DNA of 64,000 nucleotides from Desulfitobacterium sp050251735 (GCA_050251735.1 JBFWMF010000014.1:1-64000); one strand, 5' to 3'; shown: positions 8,669 to 17,649, counted from the stretch's first letter. Made by a program: numbers and translations. The notes: generated by a model from the letters alone, not told the origin.

Positions 8669-9389
8669 ACCCGGTTTATTAGGTGCCGTCACGACCTTGA
8701 TGGGGATGTTAGAGATCAATATTTTAACGGTCAATGGTATCGGGGATCGTCATCGAGGGTTTCTGTTAGAGTTTCCGTGCGCGGATAAGGTTCAAGCGCT
8801 GAAAGGAGCTTTAGACTGTGTGTCGGCTATTCAAGTCACGGCTTTTCGGGAGCCAACCCTTTTTGATCGCCTAGCATTGCGTCACGGGCATCGTCTGGAC
8901 ATGATAGCAAACAATCCACCGACTTATCGTTTTATACGTGAAGAATTAGGAGTGCTCGTTGACTTTTTAGGGGATACTTTAACTGGAGGTGGCCATCGTT
9001 TAATCGGGATACGAGGTGCACCCCGAGTTGGTAAAACTGAAGCGGCTATTAGCGCATGCGTTTATGCTAACAAAAAGTGGATACTATTATCTTCCACAAT
9101 CATACGCCAAACTCTTCGTACTACCCTGATGCTCGATGAGGCGGAGGATTCCATCTTTTTGATCGATGGAATTACGAGTACCTCACGTGGGGATGATGTC
9201 CACTGGGAATTACTCAAACGCGTGATGGAAATGCCTACCCCCAAAATCATTGAACACCCGGAGGTTTTTCTCCGCGATGGTCGAATTGATCTCGACTTTG
9301 ATTTTATTATTGAAATTCGTAATCTTCCAGAAGATGAGATTCGAACAGAAGATGTAGCGATTAGTTTTTCTTCCTTTGATATAAGTTAA
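8604..9389 (+). CDS. YmfK-like protein (DUF3388): ACT-like domain plus P-loop
   Basis: Protein of 261 residues starting at a TTG preceded by GGAGG inside the 3' end of mnmH. Residues ~10-80 look like an ACT-type ligand-binding fold (NKPGLLGAVTTLMGML), and residues 138-145 (GAPRVGKT) form a Walker A P-loop in an ATPase-like C-terminal half. Size, architecture and position directly before the ymfM/rodZ-type gene match Bacillus YmfK. Function is unknown in the family; the fusion of an amino-acid sensor fold with a nucleotide-binding domain suggests a regulatory role (inference). The 65-base overlap suggests translational coupling with mnmH. Confidence 0.82.
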   Translation: MISGRAYPEQQLYLEYVIQQNKPGLLGAVTTLMGMLEINILTVNGIGDRHRGFLLEFPCADKVQALKGALDCVSAIQVTAFREPTLFDRLALRHGHRLDMIANNPPTYRFIREELGVLVDFLGDTLTGGGHRLIGIRGAPRVGKTEAAISACVYANKKWILLSSTIIRQTLRTTLMLDEAEDSIFLIDGITSTSRGDDVHWELLKRVMEMPTPKIIEHPEVFLRDGRIDLDFDFIIEIRNLPEDEIRTEDVAISFSSFDIS

Positions 9390-9414
9390 AGAATGAGATG
9401 AGGGAGGGGTTATC

Positions 9415-10248
9415 ATGGCAGGAGAGGGACAAATCCTTCGTAACGCCCGTGTAGATAAAGGATGGAGCTTAACCCAAGCTGAAGAAGTGACAAAAATCAG
9501 GATCCGCTATTTGGAGGCCTTGGAAGATGAAGAGTATCATGTTTTGCCAGGTTCTACTTACACCAAAGGCTTCATAAGAACCTATGCCAAGCATTTAGGA
9601 TTAAGCTCGGATGAGGTTTTAGCACTTTACAAAGCTTCAGAACAGCCCATAAAAGAGCCTGTAGTCGTTGAAAAGACGCTTATGAGGCCTAAAAAAATGC
9701 CCGCGTGGTTAAAGCCCACCCTTGTGGCTTTAACCGGAGTTGTGGCCTTAAGTGTGGTGATCCTAATTGCGACACTGAGTAAGCAGCAAGGTGCCAGCCT
9801 TACCCCTCAAGACATAACTACACCATTACCTACTATTCCTCAAGAAGAGATTGTTCAACAACCGGAAACTTCCCCAACGACACAAACACCCCCTGAGACA
9901 CTTAACCCTGCTACGACTCCGAACTCTGTCGAGACCCCGAACCCTCTTGAGACACCAGCCTCTGACCCCCAAAATGTGATTGCTCAGGAGACAGAAGGCT
10001 TGGTTGCTCAATTGATATTTAGTCAGCCTTGTTGGGTTCGGATCAATGTGGATGGCAAGCCTGCTTTGGAGGGAACCTTTACTCAAGGGGTGACTAAGGA
10101 GTTAAAGGCCAAGGAGCAAATTGAATTGGTCACCGTAGGGAATGCAGGTGGACTTTCCGTAATCCTCAATGGCAAGACTTATCCAAGCTTGGGCACTGAA
10201 GGACAGGTTGTACATAATATCATTCTCAAAAAAGACACTGGGAATTAA
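9415..10248 (+). CDS. rodZ: Cytoskeletal adaptor RodZ (YmfM-like)
   Basis: Protein of 277 residues with a cytoplasmic helix-turn-helix domain (about 5-70, LRNARVDKGWSLTQAEE and KGFIRTYAKHLGL), a single membrane segment (about 101-121), a Pro/Thr-rich spacer (about 130-180) and a C-terminal beta domain of the DUF4115 type. This is the RodZ architecture: the HTH binds MreB and ties the actin-like cytoskeleton to the wall-synthesis machinery. ATG with GGGAGGGG upstream. It sits 25 bases after ymfK and 15 before yajQ, so it is probably co-transcribed with both. Confidence 0.92.
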   Translation: MAGEGQILRNARVDKGWSLTQAEEVTKIRIRYLEALEDEEYHVLPGSTYTKGFIRTYAKHLGLSSDEVLALYKASEQPIKEPVVVEKTLMRPKKMPAWLKPTLVALTGVVALSVVILIATLSKQQGASLTPQDITTPLPTIPQEEIVQQPETSPTTQTPPETLNPATTPNSVETPNPLETPASDPQNVIAQETEGLVAQLIFSQPCWVRINVDGKPALEGTFTQGVTKELKAKEQIELVTVGNAGGLSVILNGKTYPSLGTEGQVVHNIILKKDTGN

Positions 10249-10263
10249 AAAGGAGAGAAATTC

Positions 10264-10755
10264 GTGGCGAAGGATTCATCATTTGATATTGTTTCGAAAG
10301 TGGATTTGCAGGAAGTAACGAATGCAGTTCATCAAGCGCAAAAGGAAATTGAACAGCGCTTTGATTTTAAAAACAGTAAATCCTCGATTGAACTCCAAGA
10401 GGATAAAATCACATTAATTTCCGATGATGATTTTAAGTTGCGCAATGTCATCGACATTTTGGAGGGTAAATTGGTAAAACGGCAGGTTTCCCTTAGAGCC
10501 TTAGATTATGGAAAAATCCAAGCGGCTGCAGGCGATACAGTTCGTCAGGAAGTCAAGCTGATTCAAGGAATTTCTCAAGAAAAAGGCAAAGAAATCAATA
10601 AGATCATTAAGGATAGTAAAATCAAAGTGACCAGCTCTATCCAAGGTGATCAGGTTCGTGTGACAGGTAAAGATAAAGATGATTTGCAGGCCGTGATTGG
10701 TTTATTGCGTAAGCAGGACCTAGGCGTCGATCTTCAGTTCATTAATTATCGTTGA
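10264..10755 (+). CDS. yajQ: YajQ-family nucleotide-binding protein
   Basis: Protein of 163 residues, full length for the UPF0234/YajQ family (FDIVSKVDLQEV at the start, RFDFKNSKSSIEL, and GVDLQFINYR at the end). The fold has two ferredoxin-like/RNP-type halves. Members bind nucleotides or RNA, and some bind cyclic di-GMP. The start is GTG with AAAAGGAGAG upstream. It is the last gene of the ftsK-rodZ block and ends at a terminator. Confidence 0.95.
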   Translation: MAKDSSFDIVSKVDLQEVTNAVHQAQKEIEQRFDFKNSKSSIELQEDKITLISDDDFKLRNVIDILEGKLVKRQVSLRALDYGKIQAAAGDTVRQEVKLIQGISQEKGKEINKIIKDSKIKVTSSIQGDQVRVTGKDKDDLQAVIGLLRKQDLGVDLQFINYR

Positions 10756-10762
10756 GAAAGCT

Positions 10763-10786
10763 CTCCCACCTTTGTGGGAGTTTTTT
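10763..10786 (+). terminator. Terminator after yajQ
   Basis: Stem CTCCCAC / GTGGGAG with a 4-nt loop and six T residues, 8 bases past the stop. Confidence 0.92.
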
Positions 10787-10843
10787 CACTTTGGCACCTA
10801 TTATGGATAAGCTATCTCGATATTTTTCTCTATAGAGTTAGGA

Positions 10844-12805
10844 GTGAGTTCGATTAAAATCCCCCAATTTTTACCCATTAGTAGGGAGGATATGAAAAAA
10901 CGCGGCTGGGCAGAATTAGATTTTCTGCTCATTACAGGTGATGCCTATGTGGATCATCCTAGCTTTGGAATTGCCATCATCTCCCGGATTCTTGAGAAGC
11001 AAGGATATAAAGTAGGCATTATAGCTCAGCCTGATTGGCGAGAAGTGGATGCTTTTCAAGTGCTAGGCAGGCCTCGCTTGGCTTGTCTCTTATCCGGTGG
11101 AAATCTCGATTCTATGGTGGACCATTATACAGCTGCTAAGAAACGGCGACAAAGGGATGTGTATTCACCAGGCGGAAAAGCAGGGTTACGCCCTGATAAT
11201 TCCACGATTGTCTACGCCAATAAGGTTCGTGAGGCTTTTCCTGGTTTGCCGGTGATCATAGGTGGTATCGAAGCTTCATTAAGGCGTTTTGCTCACTATG
11301 ATTTCTGGAGCAATAAAGTAAAACGATCCGTCCTTCTCGACAGTCAAGCTGATCTACTGGTATTTGGAATGGGAGAGAAGGCCATTGTTCAAGTAGCAAA
11401 CGCCTTAGCAGAGGGAACTCCCATCCATGAGATCCAAGGCATACGCGGCACTGTGGTTCCTTGGAAGCAGGATGCTCCTGCTGATGCTTTAGAGCTTCCT
11501 TCCTATACAGATGTAGTGGAAGATAAGCGGAAATACGCTGAAGGCTTTTGGGTACAATACAATCAACAAGATCCTTACTATGGGAAGGCAATGTTCCAAG
11601 ACCACGGACGAGGTGGAGTGTTGCAGTATCCTCCCAATTTCCCCTTAACCCAATCAGAGATGGATGCGGTCTACGCCCTTCCTTATGTGGGAACCTATCA
11701 TCCTATCTATGAGCAAGAGGGTGGGGTGCCGGCCATCGAAGAAGTAGAGTTCAGCTTAGTTAGCTCCAGAGGGTGCTATGGGGGTTGCTCCTTCTGTGCT
11801 CTGACCTTTCATCAGGGAAGAATCATCCAAGGGAGAAGTGCAGAATCCATCGTCCGAGAAGCAGAGCAATTGACTTGGAATCCTCGTTTTAAAGGGTATA
11901 TTCATGATGTAGGGGGACCTACGGCCAATTTTCGTCGCCCAGCCTGCAAGGCCCAGCTCAAGCGTGGTGCCTGCCCAAATAAGCAATGCCTTTTTCCATC
12001 ACCTTGCGCCAAGGCGGATGTAGATCATACAGAGTATATTGAACTTCTGCGACGATTACGCAGTATTCCAAAGGTGAAAAAGGTTTTTGTCCGTTCGGGA
12101 ATTCGCTACGATGTGGTCCTAGCCGATAAAAATACCTCTTTTTTAAGGGAGTTGTGCGAACACCATGTGAGCGGGCAACTGAAGGTAGCTCCCGAACATG
12201 TAAGTGATAAGGTATTAAAGTGTATGGGAAAACCCGGGAAAAAGGTCTATGAGCGTTTCGCGGAAGACTTCAGGGCGATGAACGAAGAGGTTGGGAAAAA
12301 ACAGTATTTGGTTCCCTATCTGATGTCATCACATCCCGGTAGCGGGTTAACAGAAGCCATCGAACTAGCGGAGTATGTCCGAGATATGGGTGTAAACCCA
12401 GAGCAGGTTCAGGACTTCATTCCAACCCCAGGGACCCTCTCGACATGTATGTATTACACAGGTTTGGATCCGCGCACCATGGAAAAGATCTATGTCCCAC
12501 GGTCCATGGAAGAAAAGGCCATGCAAAGAGCTCTGATCCAGTACCGGAATCCCAAAAATTATGATCTAGTGGAAAAGGCGCTGAAGCTAGCCCACCGGGA
12601 GGACCTGATAGGATTTGGCCCGAAATGCCTGATTCGTCCACGTTCACTACACAAGAAACGGGTCGAGAAGGAAAAGGGTGCCCAGTTAACTAAGCCAGTA
12701 AGAAAGAGTAAGGATACCCAGTTACCTAAACCAGCAAAAAACAAGAAGGTGGATCAAGGCAAACCCACAAGGGCTAAAAAAGATCATAAGTCTAAAAAGT
12801 CATAA
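10844..12805 (+). CDS. Radical SAM protein YgiQ (UPF0313)
   Basis: Protein of about 650 residues. The N-terminal domain has the conserved LITGDAYVDHPSFG segment, followed by a radical SAM core with CxxxCxxC (SRGCYGGCSFCALTF, about residues 308-320) that binds a [4Fe-4S] cluster and SAM, then further Cys-containing motifs and a Lys-rich tail with a near-repeat (about 605-653). The family is widespread in anaerobes, but its reaction is unknown. The GTG at 10844 overlaps the AGGAG ribosome site; an in-frame ATT at 10853 sits at the normal distance from that site, so translation may start there. Single gene, closed by a very long hairpin. Confidence 0.93.
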   Translation: MSSIKIPQFLPISREDMKKRGWAELDFLLITGDAYVDHPSFGIAIISRILEKQGYKVGIIAQPDWREVDAFQVLGRPRLACLLSGGNLDSMVDHYTAAKKRRQRDVYSPGGKAGLRPDNSTIVYANKVREAFPGLPVIIGGIEASLRRFAHYDFWSNKVKRSVLLDSQADLLVFGMGEKAIVQVANALAEGTPIHEIQGIRGTVVPWKQDAPADALELPSYTDVVEDKRKYAEGFWVQYNQQDPYYGKAMFQDHGRGGVLQYPPNFPLTQSEMDAVYALPYVGTYHPIYEQEGGVPAIEEVEFSLVSSRGCYGGCSFCALTFHQGRIIQGRSAESIVREAEQLTWNPRFKGYIHDVGGPTANFRRPACKAQLKRGACPNKQCLFPSPCAKADVDHTEYIELLRRLRSIPKVKKVFVRSGIRYDVVLADKNTSFLRELCEHHVSGQLKVAPEHVSDKVLKCMGKPGKKVYERFAEDFRAMNEEVGKKQYLVPYLMSSHPGSGLTEAIELAEYVRDMGVNPEQVQDFIPTPGTLSTCMYYTGLDPRTMEKIYVPRSMEEKAMQRALIQYRNPKNYDLVEKALKLAHREDLIGFGPKCLIRPRSLHKKRVEKEKGAQLTKPVRKSKDTQLPKPAKNKKVDQGKPTRAKKDHKSKKS

Positions 12806-12820
12806 AAACCAAAGAAAATC

Positions 12821-12875
12821 AAATGCCTGTCCCCAAATTAGACAACGTAGTCTAATTTGGGACAGGCATTTTTTG
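12821..12875 (+). repeat. Long hairpin serving as terminator, REP-like
   Basis: About 22 bp of stem (AATGCCTGTCCC...TAGAC against GTCTA...GGGACAGGCATT) with a one-base bulge, a 6-nt loop AACGTA and a T run. It surely terminates ygiQ transcription, but it is far longer than the other terminators here. Its GGGACAGGCA arms resemble REP/MITE-like palindromes I know from clostridial genomes, so it may be a mobilised repeat (inference). Confidence 0.7.
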
Positions 12876-12948
12876 ACGAAATTTAATACTTTCGAATGAA
12901 CTTGTCAATACAATTGATGTTACAACAAAATTTGTTCTCACAAGTATA

Positions 12949-12977
12949 TTGACAGTTAAATCCATAAGTGCTAGATT
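12949..12977 (+). promoter_or_regulatory. Sigma-A-type promoter of the FMN-lipoprotein gene
   Basis: TTGACA (12949-12954), a 17-bp spacer and TAGATT (12972-12977). It implies a 5' leader of about 200 nt before the ATG at 13189. That leader contains an unused strong AAAGGAGG (around 13095) and a small hairpin ACTCTT/AAGAGT (13133-13138 with 13151-13156). Confidence 0.55.
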
Positions 12978-13188
12978 ATAGACGTGTTTATGAATTGGTT
13001 CACTAATTAATCCTTTATCATGGTGGTTCCAATTGGATCATTGGTACTAATAAAGATAAGATATAAGATTTTGCCGATTATCTTGAATTGACTGAAAGGA
13101 GGAAAGGACATCTAGCGCATTTTAATCTGTGGACTCTTGTACACTTATCTAAGAGTACAAATACAAAAATCGTAGGGGGAAACAGAGA

Positions 13189-13944
13189 ATGGGAAAAGTA
13201 AGAAAAATAACAACTGCACTTATTTTATCAACAGCATTGGTGGCCACGGGATGTGCAGCTAATAAGCCAGCTCAAGCACCGGCAGCTACGGCAGTTGCTC
13301 CAGAAAAAGCAGCGGAGTTTAAGGTTTATCAAGGGTTAGGTCAAGCGCCTATGTTCCGTGTCGGACCCGGAAAAGATGAAAAGGGCGGCCAAGTTTATTC
13401 GATAAATTATGTCATGGCTGATGCACTCTTTGATGGAGAGGGTAAAGTAATTAGTATTACTTTTGATGGGCTAGAGATATTTTCACCCAATGACAAAGAG
13501 CACGTAGAAGGTGGAGCGGGTGTATTCTCAGGATTCCCTGGTCAAGCTGGATATCTTGATGCAGCTTCAAATACAGATGAGACAGCCACAAAGGAAGTCT
13601 CGAAATGGGCCACCAAGCGTGATCGTGGTGATGCAGCTTATGGTATGAATTGGTCAGAACAATTTGCTACATATCAAGAATTCATGAAAGGCAAAACAGT
13701 AGCAGAAATCAAAGACTGGTTTGCCAAAAATACTTCTGACATTAACGGACGTCCTTTAAAAGCGGACGCCAAAGATCCTAAAGACCAAGAAAAATATGCT
13801 AAACTTACAGATGCTGAGAAAAAAGGTCTTGCCGATGTAACTTCCGGAGCGACCATTAGTCTTAAAGATGCACATGGTGACTTTATTGCAGCTCTTGAAA
13901 AAGCATACGAGAATAGAGTGGAAATCACGCTTACGGTTAAATAA
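13189..13944 (+). CDS. Putative FMN-binding lipoprotein
   Basis: Protein of 251 residues. The N-terminus is a lipoprotein signal peptide with the lipobox ending ATG-Cys22, so the mature protein should be anchored outside the membrane. A short Ala/Pro linker follows. Near the C-terminus, DVTSGATIS (216-224) resembles the D-x-(S/T)-GAT-(S/T) motif in which ApbE attaches FMN to threonine (Thr222 here), as in RnfG, NqrC and Gram-positive extracellular electron-transfer lipoproteins. The rest of the domain is divergent, so flavinylation is an inference. The gene is monocistronic: own sigma-A-type promoter and a bidirectional terminator. Confidence 0.72.
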   Translation: MGKVRKITTALILSTALVATGCAANKPAQAPAATAVAPEKAAEFKVYQGLGQAPMFRVGPGKDEKGGQVYSINYVMADALFDGEGKVISITFDGLEIFSPNDKEHVEGGAGVFSGFPGQAGYLDAASNTDETATKEVSKWATKRDRGDAAYGMNWSEQFATYQEFMKGKTVAEIKDWFAKNTSDINGRPLKADAKDPKDQEKYAKLTDAEKKGLADVTSGATISLKDAHGDFIAALEKAYENRVEITLTVK

Positions 13945-13995
13945 TACTATATAAAAATCATAAATAATCATAAATAAACATAAACAAAAAATACA

Positions 13996-14030
13996 AAGAA
14001 GAATGAGGGGTATGCCCTCATTCTTCTTCT
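13996..14030. terminator. Bidirectional terminator
   Basis: A 14-bp perfect stem (AAGAAGAATGAGGG / CCCTCATTCTTCTT) lies between the convergent lipoprotein gene and the minus-strand gene. It has A-rich sequence on one side and T-rich on the other. Confidence 0.82.
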
Positions 14031-14059
14031 CGCAAGTAGATGCTAATCAAAAGTGGGTG

Positions 14060-14656
14060 CTAATCAATGATCTCCCCGAATTCCTCGAGCAGCATATCCT
14101 CGAGCTCTTCCATCTTGAGGATACCTAATTCCTTCTGAAACGAGGGCTCTAGCTCAATAAACTTTTCATAGGTTAATTCTTCGTCATCTTCGAAGAATTT
14201 GGAGAAGGAAAATTGAATCCCTTCCTTGCTGTCTTCAAGGCGTTTAAGTGTATAGTACTCCGTTGGATCTAGTTTGCTTTGGAGAAGGATGGTGTCCCCA
14301 TTGATGACCAACAAAACTTGGGCATCTTCATAAGAACGGCGGTGGAATCTCCATATAAATCCCTGGGCGAGAGAATCCTGGTGATCGGATGCCTCACCGT
14401 CTGAGGTAGGTTTCCAAGAAAATTGTATGGAAAGCAGTTCTTTAGCTTCCATCTCTTCGGCGATTTCATCGAGGTGTGAAGCAACTGCTGAGGGGATAGT
14501 ATATTCGTCACACATCGAGCTAGAACAGGAGTATACAGGGACATTGATGACTTTACCGGCACCATGGTTGAGGGCAATAGGGAGGGTACGGGAAGTAAGA
14601 TATCCAGTGTCCCCACACCCGCATTGATCCACCGGAGAAAGAGCTTCACTTAACAA
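14060..14656 (-). CDS. Hypothetical protein with YgiT-like zinc motif
   Basis: I recognise no full-length family. From the TTG at 14656 (GAGGTG six bases upstream) it has 198 residues; an ATG at 14695 is in frame but has no ribosome site. The N-terminal part has two cysteine pairs, CGCG near residue 11 and a second group CSSSMC near residue 43, with INVPVYSC between, resembling a YgiT-type zinc finger. The C-terminal half is acidic and rich in Phe and Glu, ending in a run of Glu-rich helices. A zinc-binding or protein-interaction role is inferred only from the cysteines. Confidence 0.65.
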   Translation of the reverse strand: MLSEALSPVDQCGCGDTGYLTSRTLPIALNHGAGKVINVPVYSCSSSMCDEYTIPSAVASHLDEIAEEMEAKELLSIQFSWKPTSDGEASDHQDSLAQGFIWRFHRRSYEDAQVLLVINGDTILLQSKLDPTEYYTLKRLEDSKEGIQFSFSKFFEDDEELTYEKFIELEPSFQKELGILKMEELEDMLLEEFGEIID

Positions 14657-14909
14657 TACTAGCACCTCGCCATTAATTATTGTCGTTAGGACCATAGGTC
14701 GTACTCATATTATTTTACTCGAATCCCTTGAAAAGCGAAAGGAAGTATTAGCCAATATCAATAAAAATAGTATTGCCAAATACTTCGTCCCAAGTCATGG
14801 ACGAGCGGTTAGATCCTCTTGATAATTAGTTTTGACACTTAGGGAAATTGTAGTTTATACTAGATGAGTAATTACATACAACATACAACAACATCTAGAG
14901 GTGCGAAAT

Positions 14910-16238
14910 TTGAATAAGAAAGTTGCTATCGTGACTTTAGGCTGTCCCAAAAACCAAGTGGACAGTGAAATTATGACCGGACATATCGGTGAGAAATATC
15001 AAGTTGTCGGCGAGCCGGAGCAAGCTGACATTATCATTATTAATACTTGTACATTTATTGAGAGCGCCAAGGCTGAATCCATTGATACTATTTTAGAGAT
15101 GGCACAGTATAAGGAGCAGGGTCAATGCAAGACGCTTATGGCCACGGGGTGTTTAGCCCAGCGCTATGGGGATGAGTTGCTCGCTGAGATACCTGAACTG
15201 GATGGTGTGATGGGGACGGGAAATATTTCAGAGATTCTCGAGACTATTGAAGAAGCGGAAAAGACCAAAGTACGGAGAATCAGTGCCGAAGCCCCGGCTT
15301 TTATCTATGATGAAGCTATGCCCAGAGTTCGTTTGTCCCCCAAGCAATATGCCTATGTTAAGGTTGCTGAAGGGTGTGATAACCTCTGTACTTATTGCAT
15401 TATTCCTCAGGTTCGTGGGCATTTTCGCAGTCGGAAGCAAGAATCCATCATCAATGAAGTGAAGGCCATGGCTCAAGAAGGGGTCAAGGAGGTTTTGCTC
15501 ATTGCCCAAGATACGACTCGCTATGGTAAGGATCTTTACGGTGAGTATCGACTACCTTCCTTAATTAAAGAGATCGCCAAGATTGAGGGTGTTGAATGGA
15601 TTCGCTTGATGTATTGTTATCCGGAGCTATTTACAGATGAATTAATACAGGTTATGAAGGAAACTCCGAAGGTCTGCCGTTATCTCGATCTTCCTCTGCA
15701 ACATGCCCACAATAAAGTCTTGCGTGAAATGAATCGAAGAGGTACGGTAGAAGAAGCTGAGGAGCTGATTCTTAAATTGCGACGAGAGTTGCCTGATATT
15801 CGGCTGCGGACAACTATGATAACAGGTTTTCCTGGAGAAACGGATGAAGAATTTAAGGCCATCTTGGATTTTGCCCAAAGGATAAGGTTTGATCGTTTAG
15901 GAGCCTTTGCCTACTCTCAAGAAGAATCCACACCGGCGGCCAAGCGGGAAGACCAAATTCCTGAGGATATTAGGGAACAACGACGCGATGAGCTGATGAA
16001 GCTGCAACTAGACATTGCCTACCAACAGCAACAGCGTTGGGTTGGACAAACCTTGAAAGTACTAATTGAAGAAGAACTCCCCGATGGGCGCTGGGCTGGC
16101 CGTAGTGAAGGCGATGCGCCGGAAATCGATGGCTTAGTTTATATTCACTCCCCAATACCCCTCGAAATTGGCAAGTTTGTTCAGGTGAAAGTAACGGAAG
16201 CGGATAGCTACGATTTAATGGGAGAGGTTGTTCAGTGA
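14910..16238 (+). CDS. rimO: Ribosomal protein S12 methylthiotransferase RimO
   Basis: Protein of 442 residues with the three domains of methylthiotransferases: an N-terminal UPF0004 domain with cluster-binding cysteines (TLGCPKNQVDSE, NTCTFIESAK, ATGCLAQRY), a radical SAM core with CDNLCTYC (about 156-163), and a C-terminal TRAM domain (about 375-442). The opening GCPKNQVDSE points to RimO rather than MiaB. It adds a methylthio group to an aspartate of ribosomal protein S12. The TTG at 14910 has AGAGGTG seven bases upstream; a GTG at 14901 is inside that site. It overlaps pgsA by four bases. Confidence 0.94.
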   Translation: MNKKVAIVTLGCPKNQVDSEIMTGHIGEKYQVVGEPEQADIIIINTCTFIESAKAESIDTILEMAQYKEQGQCKTLMATGCLAQRYGDELLAEIPELDGVMGTGNISEILETIEEAEKTKVRRISAEAPAFIYDEAMPRVRLSPKQYAYVKVAEGCDNLCTYCIIPQVRGHFRSRKQESIINEVKAMAQEGVKEVLLIAQDTTRYGKDLYGEYRLPSLIKEIAKIEGVEWIRLMYCYPELFTDELIQVMKETPKVCRYLDLPLQHAHNKVLREMNRRGTVEEAEELILKLRRELPDIRLRTTMITGFPGETDEEFKAILDFAQRIRFDRLGAFAYSQEESTPAAKREDQIPEDIREQRRDELMKLQLDIAYQQQQRWVGQTLKVLIEEELPDGRWAGRSEGDAPEIDGLVYIHSPIPLEIGKFVQVKVTEADSYDLMGEVVQ

Positions 16239-16792
16239 ATTTACCTAATCAGCTGACATTAGCACGAATTATATTAATACCGATCTTTATGGCTTTTTTA
16301 CTGTTGCAATTTCCCAAAGGCCAACCGATTTTCCCCTATCAGGATTTAGTCGCTGCGGTAATATTTATTTTGGCGGCAACTACGGATGGCTTAGATGGCT
16401 ATATTGCACGTAAAAGAGGACAGGTCACGGTACTCGGTAAATTCTTAGACCCTTTAGCCGATAAGCTTCTGGTTTCGGCGGCATTAATTGCCTTAGTGGA
16501 ATTAGGAGATGTACCGGCGTGGGTGTGTTGGATCATACTCGCTCGTGAATTTGCCGTCACAGGCTTAAGAGCAATCGCTTCTGCCGATGGAACTGTGATC
16601 GCGGCCAGCAAGCTTGGCAAGATTAAAACCGTCTCGCAGGTAGTGGCTATTTCCTTGCTTCTCCTCCATGATTGGCCATTATCCCTTTTTAATATTTATC
16701 TAGGCCAACCCCTACTCTATATCGCCCTTTTCTTTACGATTATTTCCGGTGTTGATTATTTAGTAAAATCCAAAAAGTTTCTAAAGAAATAG
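16235..16792 (+). CDS. pgsA: CDP-diacylglycerol-glycerol-3-phosphate 3-phosphatidyltransferase
   Basis: Integral membrane enzyme of 185 residues. The CDP-alcohol phosphatidyltransferase motif D-G-x2-D-G-x2-A-R-x8-G-x3-D-x3-D is complete (Asp51, Asp54, Asp72, Asp76). It makes phosphatidylglycerol phosphate, the first committed step to phosphatidylglycerol and cardiolipin. It starts at GTG inside the rimO stop (GTGA), showing translational coupling, and a terminator follows. Its place before cinA and recA is standard in Firmicutes. Confidence 0.95.
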   Translation: MNLPNQLTLARIILIPIFMAFLLLQFPKGQPIFPYQDLVAAVIFILAATTDGLDGYIARKRGQVTVLGKFLDPLADKLLVSAALIALVELGDVPAWVCWIILAREFAVTGLRAIASADGTVIAASKLGKIKTVSQVVAISLLLLHDWPLSLFNIYLGQPLLYIALFFTIISGVDYLVKSKKFLKK

Positions 16793-16844
16793 ATGTCGGT
16801 ATAAACTAGTAAGCAAACTAAATAGGGAAACAAAGAAATTTTTG

Positions 16845-16888
16845 ACCAACAGAGGATTCCATAGAATGGAGAACTCTGTTGGTTTTTA
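16845..16888 (+). terminator. Terminator after pgsA
   Basis: Stem ACCAACAGAG / CTCTGTTGGT with an internal CCAT/ATGG pairing and TTTTT after it. The AT-rich 200 bases downstream, up to the next gene at 17093, contain TTGACA (16904) and TATAAT (16934) but 24 bp apart, so I do not call a promoter. Confidence 0.88.
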
Positions 16889-17092
16889 CATTATTGGTGC
16901 TATTTGACAAGAAGAATCGTATATAGTTCATGATATAATATTAAAGTAATTCAGCTATACTCATGAATATACTGAAGTGTAAAAACGCCATATGCTGATA
17001 TAAAAAATATATATCATTTAGAAAACTTAAACTATTATAAAAATTGCATCCATAGTTATATTATTACTTAAGAAGTTGATTGGAGGAGCCTT

Positions 17093-17632
17093 ATGACGAG
17101 ACAACGGATTACTGTGATCAGCTTAGTGAGTCTACTTATTTTTGGACTATTGCTCGGCGGTAAGCTTATATATGAAAATAAATGGCTATACGGTTCGCTA
17201 GTTCAGAAGAGTCAGCAGATTTCCGGTGTGCATTCTGCCAAGGTTGTTGAACTGCAGGGAATAACTGAAATGTTGATTAAAACCGACCAGATCACAAATT
17301 TACAAAGTAGTTCTCATCAGCTGCGTCAAATCTCAGGGAAGCATCCCATTCGCCTAGTAGATCATCGCACACCTGAGTTGGAAAAGATATTTCAAGAGAT
17401 GCAATTTGCTATTCAAGAAGGGATGGTCATGGGAAATTTTACACAGATGAAGGAAACACTATCGTCCCAAGCAGATCAGGCAGGAGTTATTTTGGATCTT
17501 ACCATGGATAATGAGGCTATCTATTTGACGCTGAACAAGGGAGAGGACCAATTGCTTTCGGTTATTGAGCGTCATGGGCAAGGATTATTTCTTCCGAGTA
17601 TAGGAAGTTCTTCGTTAGATATCTATCAATAA
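17093..17632 (+). CDS. Membrane-anchored protein of unknown function, partner of FtsH-like protease
   Basis: I do not recognise this protein. It has 179 residues: one N-terminal membrane segment (about 6-24, VISLVSLLIFGLLLGG) with positive residues before it, so the body probably lies outside the membrane, then a soluble part rich in Gln, Ser and Leu. TTGGAGGAG precedes the ATG. It ends 17 bases before the FtsH-like protease gene, with no terminator between them, so the two are one operon. A role as substrate adaptor or regulator of that protease is a guess from context. Confidence 0.72.
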   Translation: MTRQRITVISLVSLLIFGLLLGGKLIYENKWLYGSLVQKSQQISGVHSAKVVELQGITEMLIKTDQITNLQSSSHQLRQISGKHPIRLVDHRTPELEKIFQEMQFAIQEGMVMGNFTQMKETLSSQADQAGVILDLTMDNEAIYLTLNKGEDQLLSVIERHGQGLFLPSIGSSSLDIYQ

Positions 17633-17649
17633 TTGGAAAGGAGGAATAG

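Noticed and set aside
16904..16939. Promoter TTGACA...TATAAT before the FtsH-like operon
   Set aside because: The spacer is 24 bp, too long for sigma-A; I left it uncalled.
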